Positions 10,171 to 20,194 of a stretch of 35,000 nt of DNA are shown one piece after another (position 1 is the first letter of the stretch; the number at the start of each line of letters is the position of its first letter). Below the pieces are notes generated by a model. It saw only the letters and a program-made list of their open reading frames with translations, ran no database searches and had not been told where the DNA came from. The stretch lies in the NCBI RefSeq assembly GCF_964340395.1, contig NC_135568.1, positions 6,705,579-6,740,578 of the forward strand, read 5' to 3'. The stretch is from Glandiceps talaboti (Eukaryota; Hemichordata; Enteropneusta; Spengelidae). A program made the position numbers and the translations under genes.

Positions 10171-11300
10171 TACCTTAGAGTCACTTCAAAAACTAGATTC
10201 CAATATTAACTTCACTATTACTACTAAGTGATTCGGATGAAAGCTACATAGTTACTGCAAAAACTAGATTAAAGGTAACTTCACTATATTACTACAATGT
10301 GATTCAGACAACAGCTATGTCGTTACTTCAAAAACTAGATTAAAGGTAACTTCACTATATTACTACAATGTGATTCAGACAACAGCTATGTCGTTACTTC
10401 AAAAACTAGATTAAAGATAACTTCACTATATTACTACAATGTGATTCAGACAACAGCTATGTCGTTACTTCAAAAACTAGATTAAAGGTAACTTCACTAT
10501 ATTACTACAATGTGATTCAGACAACAGCTATGTCGTTACTTCAAAAACTAGATTAAAGGTAACTTCACTATATTACTACAATGTGATTCAGACAACAGCT
10601 ATGTCGTTACTTCAAAAACTAGATTAAAGGTAACTTCACTATATTACTACAATGTGATTCAGACAACAGCTATGTCGTTACTTCAAAAACTAGATTAAAG
10701 ATAACTTCACTATATTACTACTATGTGATTCAGACAACAGCTATGTCGTTACTTCAAAAACTAGATTAAAGGTAACTTCACTATATTACTACAATGTGAT
10801 TCAGACAACAGCTATGTCGTTACTTCAAAAACTAGATTAAAGATAACTTCACTATATTACTACTATGTGATTCAGACAACAGCTATGTCGTTACTTCAAA
10901 AACTAGATTAAAGGTAACTTCACTATATTACTACAATGTGATTCAGACAACAGCTATGTCGTTACTCAAAAACTAGATTAAAGATAACTTCACTATATTA
11001 CTACTATGTGATTCAGACAACAGCTATGTCGTTACTTCAAAAACTAGATTAAAGGTAACTTCACTATATTACTACAATGTGATTCAGACAACAGCTATGT
11101 CGTTACTTCAAAAACTAGATTAAAGGTAACTTCACTATATTACTACTATGTGATTCAGACAACAGCTATGTCGTTACTTCAAAAACTAGATTCTAATAAT
11201 GTAACTTCCCTATATTACTACTATATCATTTGGACAAAAGCTATAGTCACTTAAAAAAAAACTAGATTCCGATACGGTAACTTTTACCACTACTAAAATA
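10171..11300. repeat. 71 bp minisatellite, about 15 units with higher-order pattern
   Basis: The anchor CGTTACTTCAAAAACTAG recurs every 71 bases from 10321 to 11172, with one single-base deletion near 10965. Diverged units lie at both ends. Internal units are nearly identical. They vary at two linked sites, GGTAAC versus GATAAC and CTACAATG versus CTACTATG. The two types alternate from about 10628 to 11100, making a 142-base dimer. Edge units are more diverged, as expected from unequal crossing-over. No open frame is maintained. Confidence 0.97.
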
Positions 11301-12330
11301 TAAGATAATACCCTTAGCTGTGAACGGTTAATATAATCCACGCTTCGATCTGAGGAACACATAATTTTGACAACTTTAACTGATAGAAAACGTTAGTTTC
11401 AATTATTTTTATATTATATATTTTTTTTCAATCAACTTGCAAGATTTTAGGGAAAGCTTGTGGTTGTTTTAGGTCAATGACCCAAAAGAAAGTGTTACAT
11501 GTTAGATGGAACTTTAATAGGTGTCTTAGATCAACAAAGACTCGAAAGAGACAAAGAAAGTAAGGTACTAAGCCGCTCTTCTGACTAAAGTACACAAACT
11601 AGACAATTACAAAAGCTAATATTTGAAAAGATGAACCCAGTGGTCTATGATATAGCTATTATCTGATAAACTTGATAAATCTAATGTTGGCTGTATATCA
11701 ATTTGTTAAGACTCCGGTTTTTTTTGTAAAAGATACATCGTCATAGAGATCAGTTAATGACAAACAGAACATCTCAAAAGTCGAGATATATAGAACCTGC
11801 TTTGGTACCATTCTTTACTGACAGGCCACCTGGAGTCATTGATGAAAACAAAACAGGGAACTAATAACAATAGCGCCAATTATGGATGGTTTAGACTCCT
11901 CAGTGTGTGGCCATGGCTGTAATAGATTCATTTGCAAATAAAATGAGCCACTTGAACAACTGTATGAATACTAACAATTAGGGGGCAAGATCTGTTGTGA
12001 AATAGCCAAGTAGTTCTGACATCTTGCAGAGAGGCATTGTCTCTGACCAAAACATGGTTTACCCTCCCTTAGCATTCTTGTCCTCTCAATTATTCTCAAG
12101 CACCCTGTCATGATTTCGCTAACCAGTCATCGTATGTTATAATTTCGACTTTAGGAAAACCCTGCTGTCGATTTCAAATAATACAGGCTAATTAGCGGGA
12201 AGAGGAAAATAATTAGTAAATGATGGCATTGAATAATTGAACAATTAGCAGACATGGGGTACGATTCGGACCATAATTGTTTTCGAAAAGTGTCACACGT
12301 AACTGGTTGTTCTTAGAACAATTGTATCAA
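11300..12330. other. Apparently single-copy non-coding sequence
   Basis: No repeat or exon was recognised. The part 12188-12260 has several TAATTAG or AATTAG motifs close together, the core typically bound by homeodomain proteins, so a regulatory role is possible but unproven. Confidence 0.4.
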
Positions 12331-12339
12331 AATATCTCC

Positions 12340-13165
12340 TCTATCTAAAAGTCAAATCCTGTTGACTCTGGTTTCAAGAACAGAGAGAGAGAGAAATCTG
12401 GTAAATGTCGCAATGTCTTTATTTTGAAAAGTACAATATACCCAACGTAACTTCTTTGTTGTAACAATTGTGACAAAATTTCTCCACGAAGGCGTCAATC
12501 TGAAAGTCAAATTGTGACAGGTTTTTGTACCCAAGGAACAGAGAGGTAGCAATCTGTTAACTTTCACATTGTTTTTTTTTAAGTACAATGTACTGTACCC
12601 CAAGTAATTGCGTTTGCTGTAGCAATCCTACTGTATCAAAATTTCTCCACGAAGGTCAATCTGAAAGTCAAATTATGACAGGTTTTTGTACCCAAGGAAC
12701 AGAGAGGTAGCAATCTGGTAAATGTCACGCTGCTTTCATTTTCAAAAGTACCATATATACCCCAAGTAATTGTGTTTGTTGCAACAATTGTAACAAAATT
12801 TCACTGCAAAAGCCAATCTAAAAGTCAAATTGTGTTTACTGCAGTTTTTGAAAGTAATGAACACCGAGGGAGAAATCTGGCACACTAGTATCTCACAATG
12901 TACCCCAAGTAATTGTATTTGTTGTAACAAGTATAACAAAATTTCCCCATGAAGGTCAATCTAAACATCAAATTCCTTTCACTCAGGTTTTTCAACTCAA
13001 GGTATCAAGAGAGAGAAGTTTGGAGAAACTTTCAATGTTTTTGAAGTTGGTTTTTATTTTGAAAAACGTCCGAAGTAACTATTTTTTGTTATAATAAATA
13101 AATTTCTCCAGAACGTCTGTCTGTAGTGAACTAAGAGGAAGAAATGTTAGATGGGCAAGGGATGA
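12340..13165. repeat. Diverged ~145-163 bp tandem array, about five copies
   Basis: GAAGGTCAATCTGAAAGTCA-like anchors lie at 12488, 12651, 12806 and 12951 (spacings 163, 155, 145). Each is preceded by CCCAAGTAATTG and ACAAAATTTCTCC, and followed by AGGTTTTTGTACCCAAGGAA and an AGAGGTAGCAATCTGG-type block. Weaker copies flank these. Minus-strand open frames of 83 and 65 codons across it repeat the same pattern and are not genes. Confidence 0.88.
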
Positions 13166-13210
13166 TAACATAATGGTTACACAAGGTCAATAAATGAACT
13201 TTGCTCTTTG

Positions 13211-13225
13211 CCCCCCCCCCCCCCC
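13211..13225. repeat. Poly-C run
   Basis: About fifteen consecutive C. Its exact length may be unreliable. Confidence 0.9.
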
Positions 13226-14180
13226 TGTTATAAATATGAACGTTCACAAGTGCAACATCAACACATTTACAGATGGTGAAAATTATAGCAGTCAAACCAC
13301 TATGATCATGATGGTAACCGGAAACCCAGCACTAAGTATTACAATAGAAGTAAATTTTAATCAACATCTCAGTAGTAAACACAGAAGCTTTTATCAGTGA
13401 AGGCATGAAAGTTTTCAAAATTTGGTTAAAAGAGCGAAAATGAAGTTCAGCAATGACATTGACATCAGACCCCCTCCCTCGTTAACAAACAGAGTTCATT
13501 TATTGTGCTTGACTTAAATGTTGCTATGCTTGTGTCATCATTGCACTGATAATGATATCATACACACGGGTACTGGTACAGTGGTAGGTCAATCATGATG
13601 GGAACAGGTGGGAGTTAGTGTTGCCAGCTAGGGTCATGGTTGGAGCAGGTGGGAATTACTGGTAGTGTTGTCATTCAGTCACGTTATTACGACACACAGG
13701 ATGTAAACAATTATAATAGTTTTATCAAGAATGTATTTTGAAACTTCTAAAGTTCAATGACTTTTCTGCAGCTCAAAGATAAAACTTACATTGCATCCAT
13801 CATCTGTTGTTCCCCAATAAATCTACACACACAAAAATACATCAACTAACAAAACTACATAACCTAACTGATCCTGACTCTTAAAGTTTGTGTTTTTTTT
13901 CATGTTTGATGTATTTCCTCTATAAAGCTCAATATTTTACAATTTTCAAAGGTGAGGAAGCCCTACGGTGGCCTTATCACTCAACAGCTTACATCACATG
14001 TAAATCCATTTCCTGTCTAGTTTGTGTTCTACTAATTCAATCAATTATGTAAATAGTTCCGCGAAAAACTATGGAATATGAAAACAAGTTATGAGATTGT
14101 TCTCAATGGGACCTACAATGCAGATAACAAGACATATCCTGTGCCCGGCAATAGAAAGCTTATCACTGACTTCCTGTTGT
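13226..14180. other. Mostly unremarkable; one short duplication
   Basis: A ~45-base imperfect duplication is seen at 13586-13672 (GGTCAATCATGATGGGAACA and GGTCATGGTTGGAGCAGG, both followed by TGGGA and TAGTGTTG). Nothing else was recognised. Confidence 0.4.
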
Positions 14181-14455
14181 TCACAATTTGAAGTTTGTTT
14201 ATCTCTATGATTTGTACTCTACCAAGTGTAACCACCTGTGATTTTTGGGGTCAATTTTTCAGCAATATACAAACTCTTCTGTTGATATCTGACAACTTAT
14301 AAACAAATCTGGTGTCCTGTTGCTTACAATCTTAAGTTTGACATTATCTCAATACTTTGTACTGTTCAGATTGTAAACACCTGTCATGTGGTTATTTGCT
14401 ACTATCTGTAGATATAACAGGCACTTAAAAAATTCAAATAAAATTCCATAACTTC

Positions 14456-14514
14456 CCCCAGACTTTCCAGGCCTTTCCCCCAGACTTTCCAGGCCTTTCC
14501 CCCAGACTTTCCAG
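14456..14514. repeat. 22 bp minisatellite, three units
   Basis: CCCCCAGACTTTCCAGGCCT followed by TT, with GACTTTCCAG starting at 14461, 14483 and 14505 (an exact 22-base period). The units are identical, so it is recent. Confidence 0.95.
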
Positions 14515-14567
14515 AAGCATTTGAACTCTTTATAAAAAGCTATAAATTCCATCATTTATACACCTAT

Positions 14568-14602
14568 TTACAGTCCCTCTATCACATATAGAGGGACTGT
14601 AA
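14568..14602. repeat. Perfect 15 bp inverted repeat with 5-base loop
   Basis: The left arm TTACAGTCCCTCTAT and the right arm ATAGAGGGACTGTAA are exact reverse complements around CACAT. It is strong enough to form a hairpin in single-stranded DNA or RNA. It could be a remnant of a small inverted-repeat element, a TATA-flanked insertion, or simply a palindrome. Confidence 0.95.
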
Positions 14603-15204
14603 CCTATTGAAAAGTTTATTTGTAATCTATTTGATTATACAGCGATGATCATAACACCTATAGGACTTGACAATTGTATCAAATTCTAATCCTAAGTTTG
14701 ACACTCTCTATGATTTGTATTGTACAGTTGACTTTACACAACTGTGAATTTTTGAGCCAATTGTTGATTTACTACTTAGTATATTAATCTGTTGAAATAA
14801 ACACCACAATGTGTACATCTATTGAATAAACGTAATGACTAATTTCAACTTGTTAATTTCCAATTCTAATAAACACTAAAATCTTGTCAATTTCTAATAA
14901 CTATAAACCATTATGAACATCTGTGCCAAATTCGTGAACATCTGTGCCAAATTCTAATCCTTGTTTCAAGTTTGACACTCTCCATGATTTGGACTTTACA
15001 GACTGTAAACACCTGTGACTTTCTGAATCATTTGTTTATTTACTAATTAGTTTCCTAATCAGTTGATATAAACACCACAATTTGTACATCTATTGAAAAG
15101 CTATTTACATGTGTAATCACACTGACAAATTTTAACTATTAAACAATTTAATCTGTCATATAAACATCAAGAATAAGTTACTATATGTTGATGTACTAAA
15201 ACTG

Positions 15205-15301
15205 CCCCCCCCCATTATGTATGTATGTATGTATGTATGTATGTATGTATGTATGTATGTACATGTATGTATGTATGTATGTATGTATGTATGTATGTAT
15301 G

Positions 15302-15332
<31 letters not shown>

Positions 15333-15428
15333 GTATGTATGTATGTATGTATGTATGTATGTACGTACATACCTACATACCTACATACATACGTATGTGC
15401 GTATATAATATATATATATATATATATA
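15205..15428. repeat. Compound microsatellite C9 - (ATGT)n - (ACAT)n - (TA)n
   Basis: A C9 run is followed by about 36 ATGT units to about 15362. The sequence then flips through TACGTACATA into ACAT or CTAC-type units and ends in (TA) up to the base before a SINE. The four-base period is stop-free, so the MYVC open frames are artefacts. Confidence 0.97.
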
Positions 15429-15738
15429 GTGACAGGCTTGAAATCTACAAGTTGCCGGTTTGAGCCTCATCTGTTTCTGAATGGCGAAAGTCCTTCGGCA
15501 AGATTTGAACCACACTTGTGACCCAGTCAACTCAGCTGTATAATTAGGGACCAGGTAGGATAAAGGTTGTAATGTAAATGCTTTAATTCTAGGTGCTTAT
15601 AGAGGCTACAATGGATAGCAAGCTCCTCATGGACTTGAAGAAGTGTGAAGGGTTATTGTGTCATTGTTAAAGTCCATGCTAGGGGTAATAAGGGTAACAG
15701 GCATTTTGAGCACAGTTTGGGATAGAGAAACTAACATG
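15429..15738 (+). mobile_element. tRNA-derived SINE, family 1, copy A (5' truncated)
   Basis: It begins directly after the TA microsatellite, inside the tRNA-like head. A B-box-like GGTTTGAGCCTC lies near 15458. The body follows with CTGAATGGCGAAAGTCCTTC, GGCAAGATTTGAACCA, CAGCTGTATAATTAGGGACC, GGTAGGATAAAGGTTG and GGTGCTTATAGAGGCT. Each block matches copy B at 28.8-29.16 kb (other strand) in order through GCATTTTGAGCAC. The A-box is missing and the A/T-rich tail is not preserved. The CCTTGGGCAAG-like and CAGCTGTATAA motifs resemble conserved segments of many metazoan SINEs, recalled from general knowledge and not searched here. Confidence 0.8.
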
Positions 15739-15739
15739 A

Positions 15740-16620
15740 CTTTTCAAAGAAGAACTATGAATTTATTGTTTTTCACCATGGTATCATTATCTGAAAACAT
15801 ACGACATAAAAAACAGTACTTCCCTCAAAGAGTTGTAAACTTTCTACACTACATTCACTTGATTTTTCAGTTAAAAACAGATTAACATTATGCAAAATAA
15901 TGTCCTTCTGCACTGATCAACAACTACTTGTTTACTTAGAACTATTGTATATCAAAGTAAACTATGAATTTGAGTTTCAATAAACGTCCTTCAAATATTC
16001 AAAACATGGAAAAAAGAACCCCTGGGTATGTAGAGTCGGTCTTTTCACGCTGTATGTTGATCTGCAGACATCCAGGGATAGGCAAACACTTTGATGAATG
16101 TAAGAATATAGGTTGTTTTGACTATGGAGGTCTACCTCTATGTTTTGACTGCGTTGAGTTTGAGTGTTTTCATTTCTAACTTCCGTCTTCTGATATTATG
16201 GTTTGGGGTTACTTACATGTGTATTGAACATAAGAACAAGTAAACAGGAGAGTCCCTACAAATCAACATGATGTGAATTGATTTCATCTGATTCTCTTCA
16301 ACTCAATAGGTTTCAAAAACACTGACTTTATCATTTAATCACCACATTAGTCAGACTACACATATAGAAGTTAAAACAGCAATTTTGTTCATGGTCTAGT
16401 GTAAACTGAAAAAATGTGATGGGACTTAGTCTAGTTTGACACAAACTATGATCACTTCCACTGTTTAGTCAAATGGATTTCTCTCACACTGAATTCTGTT
16501 CAACACCAACAGCATTTAGTATATGCTGTTGAAGCGTTGATATAAATGTGATGACATTATCGCATCCTCTGGTCATTTTATATTTTCAAACTGGGGGCTG
16601 AGTTTGTAGTCAGCTGAAAA
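15740..16620. other. No recognisable feature
   Basis: AT-rich sequence with a 71-codon plus-strand frame (15964-16179). Its cysteines (CMLICRHPGIGKHFDEC) do not match a zinc-binding pattern I recognise. I saw no convincing splice sites around it. Confidence 0.4.
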
Positions 16621-16624
16621 AATT

Positions 16625-17345
16625 AAAATGTCAGTTAGGATAGCGGAAATTGTATAGTAGTGATAGTCCTTCAAGTCTACAGGTAGGCTACAGTTAGGAT
16701 AGATGAAATAGTGTAGTAGCCATAGTCCTTCAAGTCTACAGGTAGGCTAAAGTTAGGATAGCTGAAATAGTGTAGTAGTGTTAGTCCTTCAAGTCTACAT
16801 GTAGGCTACAGTTAAGGATAGCTGAAATAGTGTAGTAGCCATAGTCCTTCAAGTCTACAGGTAGGCTACAGTTAGGATAGCTGAAATGGTGTAGTAGTGT
16901 TAGTTCTTCAAGTCTACAGGTAGAGTACAGTTAGGATAGATGAAATAGTGTAGTAGTGATAGTCCTTCAAGTCTACAGGTAGGCTACAGTTAGGATAGCT
17001 GAAATAGTGTAGTAGTGTTAGTCCTTCAAGTCTACATGTAGGCTACAGTTAAGGATAGCTGAAATAGTGTAGTAGCCATAGTCCTTCAAGTCTACAGGTA
17101 GGCTACAGTTAGGATAGCTGAAATGGTGTAGTAGTGTTAGTTCTTCAAGTCTACAGGTAGAGTACAGTTAGGATAGCTGAAATAGTGTAGTAGTGTTAGT
17201 CCTTCAAGTCTACAGGTAGGCTACAGTTAGTATAGCTGAAATAGTGTAGTAGCCATAGTCCTTCAAGTCTACAGGTAGGCTACAGTTAGGATAGCTGAAA
17301 TAGTGTAGCAGCCATAGTCCTTCATGTCTACATGTACATGTAGGC
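16625..17345. repeat. 59 bp minisatellite, about 12 units with higher-order block
   Basis: CAGTTAGGATAGCTGAAATA units recur every 59-60 bases (anchors 16691, 16750, 16809, 16869, 16928, 16987, 17046 and onward), each ending TCCTTCAAGTCTACAGGTAG. A four-unit block with the diagnostic variants GTTAAGG, GAAATGG, GTTCTTC and GTAGAGT occurs at about 16745-16930 and again at about 16982-17167. The offset is 237 bases, so the block was duplicated as a unit. Confidence 0.96.
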
Positions 17346-17530
17346 TATGACTCAGTAATCAGAGTGCAAGCTAGTCAGAGTAAAGGCAAAATACAGAAAC
17401 CTTAGTACAGAGTTGAGTTTTGTAGAGTTTCGAAACCTAGCCTGAATATTTTCAGAAACTCAAGTTTTGTTGATACTATCCAGTTTTCTTCTTTTTTTGT
17501 TCTTGAAAGCTATACCTTGTATTAAGATCT
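17345..17530. other. No recognisable feature
   Basis: Short unique stretch between the minisatellite and a SINE. Confidence 0.4.
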
Positions 17531-17804
17531 TAAAAATAATAATCTTTATTTATACTGGATAGTTTTTTAAGTATATAAATACTTGTCTCCCAAGAAGTCC
17601 AGTGAGGGCCATCCCTCATGGGTTCAGTGTTAATGTAGGAGGAAACCGGAGTACCCGGAAAACCTGCTGTTGTGTGGTAGAGTTAAACTGAATGACACTC
17701 TTCCTACTTACAGCATGGTAAATTTAATCAAAACTTGAATGGGTTCGAACCTGACCGCAGTGGTAAGAGGCAAGTGGTTAAACCACTCGACCACCGACAA
17801 CCCC
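17531..17804 (-). mobile_element. tRNA-derived SINE, family 2, with conserved CCGGTTTCCTCC-type core
   Basis: Read on the minus strand, the head starts near 17804. It has an A-box-like TGGTCGAGTGGTTTAACC (about 17776-17793) and a B-box GGTTCGAACCC (17741-17751), which is RNA polymerase III type-2 promoter architecture from a tRNA ancestor. The body contains TTTTCCGGGTACTCCGGTTT then CCTCC (about 17638-17663), a core I remember from SINEs of many animals. The 3' end is A/T-rich with ATTATTATT (17531-17551). At about 270 bases it looks nearly full length. Assignment to a named SINE superfamily would need a search. Confidence 0.8.
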
Positions 17805-17809
17805 TGAAC

Positions 17810-18065
17810 AAAATTGTTTTTAATGCTTTTGCTGCATAAATAATCTCTACCATGGAGAATTCACACTGACTTCATATAAACATCAAAATATTACAATAAG
17901 AAAAATAACTTAAACTTAAATGTCAAAATAAACAAGTGTAACAAAATGATTACATAAACTCTCCAGGTAGCTCAGTGTTCACTGAGATAAACACAAAGTT
18001 GAGATTAATTAGTTAAGTAAAATGTCAGCTTGACATGTTAGCTTGATTCACAACTTGTATATACT
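17810..18065. other. No recognisable feature
   Basis: AT-rich unique sequence. Confidence 0.4.
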
Positions 18066-18067
18066 AG

Positions 18068-18610
18068 GATGCAACATTAATTCAGATAACCAAATAAAGT
18101 TCTATCTAGGGGGTCCAACCCCATACCTATACAGTAACTGACCCCCTAGTATGATCAGAAATATGAGACTATTATAAGGTGTATCTACTATTCTCTACAT
18201 GCTTGTATTGTCAGTTTGAGATAATTAATCACATGCATAGTTTCTAGTATTAGTAAATATTTGGATCACAACATCTAATTTCAGTTTACAAATAAAAATA
18301 AACAGTTCAGATATAAAAAAAAACTTTGATAACATGGCAAAAATCTAAATGTGTGGTATGCACTGTCAGTTAAGATAAACCAAATAAGATTTCTGTGTAG
18401 GGGGACTGGTCCTATACCATTCCCTCAACTGACCCCCTAGTATAATAATAACAAATAACTGACCCCCTAGTATAATAACAAATATGACTATTATAAGGTG
18501 GGTCCACTGTTTTCCACATGTTTATATCATTTTGTTCACTTGAGATAATTAATCACATGGTTCCTAAAATTTGGATAACAACATCTCATTTCAGTTCAGA
18601 TATGGAAAGT
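18068..18610. repeat. ~290-320 bp tandem duplication
   Basis: Two units share AGATAACCAAATAA, GGGGGTCC or GGGGGACT, ACTGACCCCCTAGTAT, TATGACTATTATAAGGTG, GAGATAATTAATCACATG and ACAACATCTMATTTCAGTT. The second unit carries an internal 31-base duplication of the CTGACCCCCTAGTATAATAA segment (18426-18485), which lengthens the offset from 289 to about 319. In the first unit CTAGGGGGTC and GACCCCCTAG are perfect 10-base inverted repeats around 24 bases. Confidence 0.85.
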
Positions 18611-18883
18611 GATCAATTATGAAACTGATAAAAATACAGAAAACTAAATATATGGTAGGTACTGTCATAGTCTACACTCTAGGTTTGGCTGATTTGGACT
18701 ACAACTTATCTCAACTCATGCCTAGAATTTTGCTAAACAGTTTTGTATTCAAATCTCTCATTTAGACTTTGATCTCACACAGTGACAGTACAACCAATTT
18801 AGATACAGCTAAGTCCATCATGAAATCTGTCACACTGTGATCGGCTCAGTGATCCTGTCTAACGATGAAAATTATGTCACACA

Positions 18884-19303
18884 GATCCACCCCCGTGATT
18901 GATTCTAATCAAATGGTGAACACACACAGTGGGTAGATTTCAAACCCAGTAAGAATTCACACTCATTTTCACATTGACATTTCATTAGATCCACCCCCAT
19001 CATTGATTCTAATCAAATGGTGGACAGACACAGTGGGTAGATTTAAAACCCAGTAAGAATTCACACTCATTTTCACATCGACATTTCATTAGATCCATCC
19101 CCATCATTGATTATAATCAAATGGTGAACAGACACAGTGGGTAGATTTACAACCAAGTAAGAATTCACACTCATTTTCACATCGACATTTCATTAGATCC
19201 ACCACCATCATTGATTCTAATCAAATGGTGAACAGACACAGTGGGTAGATATAACCCAGTAAGAATTCACACTCATTTTCACATCGACATTTCATTAGAT
19301 CCA
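18884..19303. repeat. 104 bp minisatellite, four units
   Basis: GATCCACCCCCATCATTGAT-like starts lie at 18884, 18988, 19092, 19196 and 19298 (spacings 104, 104, 104, 102). Units share AATCAAATGGTGAACAGACA, CAGTGGGTAGATTT, AAGAATTCACACTCATTTTC and ACATCGACATTTCATTA. The first unit is the most diverged, with a CCCCGTGATT start and a CACACACAGTGG variant. Confidence 0.96.
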
Positions 19304-19319
19304 CTAGGTGTGAGTTGAG

Positions 19320-19720
19320 ACTGAAAACCATGACTGAAAACAACGAAGCATAGAGTCTACGCTAGCACTGACATTCACAGAAGCAAATATTTCAGATACT
19401 AAAACCAATCAATTATCAAACTACAATGTAGCAGAAAACTAAATATATCAGATACATGCACCATTAGTTCAGATTACCAAATAGTTCAGATGCTGGAATC
19501 ATTGAACTCTCAAACTATGACAAAACTAAATATGGTGTCAGATGGACAATTAGTTCATATTAATAAATAGTTCAGATACTGGGAATTAATTATTCATCCA
19601 ACTGTGCTCATAAATCAAAATATTTAAGACTCAGGACTCATTAACCAAATAACTCAATCAATCTCAAATTAATAACTCAAATAACCAAATAACTCAAGTT
19701 ATCAATCTCAAATGACAGGG
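19320..19720. repeat. Degenerate AT-rich repeats with TTCAGAT and CAAATA motifs
   Basis: TTCAGATACT or TTCAGATTACCAAATA phrases and ACAAAACTAAATAT phrases recur several times. They resemble parts of the 18.07-18.66 kb unit. The copies are too diverged for a clean period. Confidence 0.5.
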
Positions 19721-20110
19721 ACTAACAGTTGCAATATATTGGGGATGCTAGTAAAAGTCTTTCAGATTACGAAATGGTCCCGGCAATAAAAGTCAAAACA
19801 TTTGACGCTTAAGTATATTTTCAGTGAATCTAAGAAACCATCAAAGTACATAGCTTATATCATATACAGAAACAAATTTACTGCATATTCATTTGGCTGT
19901 GGAGCAGTGTGTCCTCTACCATTAAATGAACTTTGCATGTTTCATTTATCATACTTTCAAAAAGAACCTAAGTTATATACAGTGCTTCCATTATCTTTTC
20001 TGAAATGTACATTCTGTGTTATAAATGCTCTTAGTACCTGTGGTCTTCATTACGAATAAATTATCTCAACTATCTAAACTCACAAGAAAACATATTTTTC
20101 AACATTTAGA
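19720..20110. other. No recognisable feature
   Basis: It contains an 85-codon plus-strand frame (19802-20059) with no domain that I recognise and no clear splice signals. I do not call it a gene. Confidence 0.4.
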
Positions 20111-20112
20111 CC

Positions 20113-20193
20113 CACAACAAAAATATTTGTCATTCAATTTATTTAGCATGCACACAACAAAAACATTTGTCTTTCAACTTATTTAGCATGCAT
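20113..20193. repeat. ~42 bp tandem duplication
   Basis: Two adjacent units contain ACAACAAAAA, ATTTGTCTTTCAA and TTATTTAGCATGCA. Confidence 0.85.
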
Positions 20194-20194
20194 A

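Larger units (their letters stand above)
14180..15140. repeat. Highly diverged tandem repeat, about four copies
   Basis: A block of ATGATTTGTACT, then ACAGACTGTAAACACCTGTG, is found near 14211, 14356, 14715 and 14989. The last two copies also share CAAATTCTAATCC, AAGTTTGACACTCTC and AAACACCACAATKTGTACAT. Spacing is irregular because the 22 bp array and a palindrome sit within the array. Confidence 0.7.

Noticed and set aside
10171-11300. CRISPR-like regular repeat
   Set aside because: Repeats are head-to-tail with no unique spacers, and the sequence is eukaryotic.
17741-17804. Functional tRNA gene
   Set aside because: A- and B-box-like motifs are present but no cloverleaf with proper stems; it is the head of a SINE.
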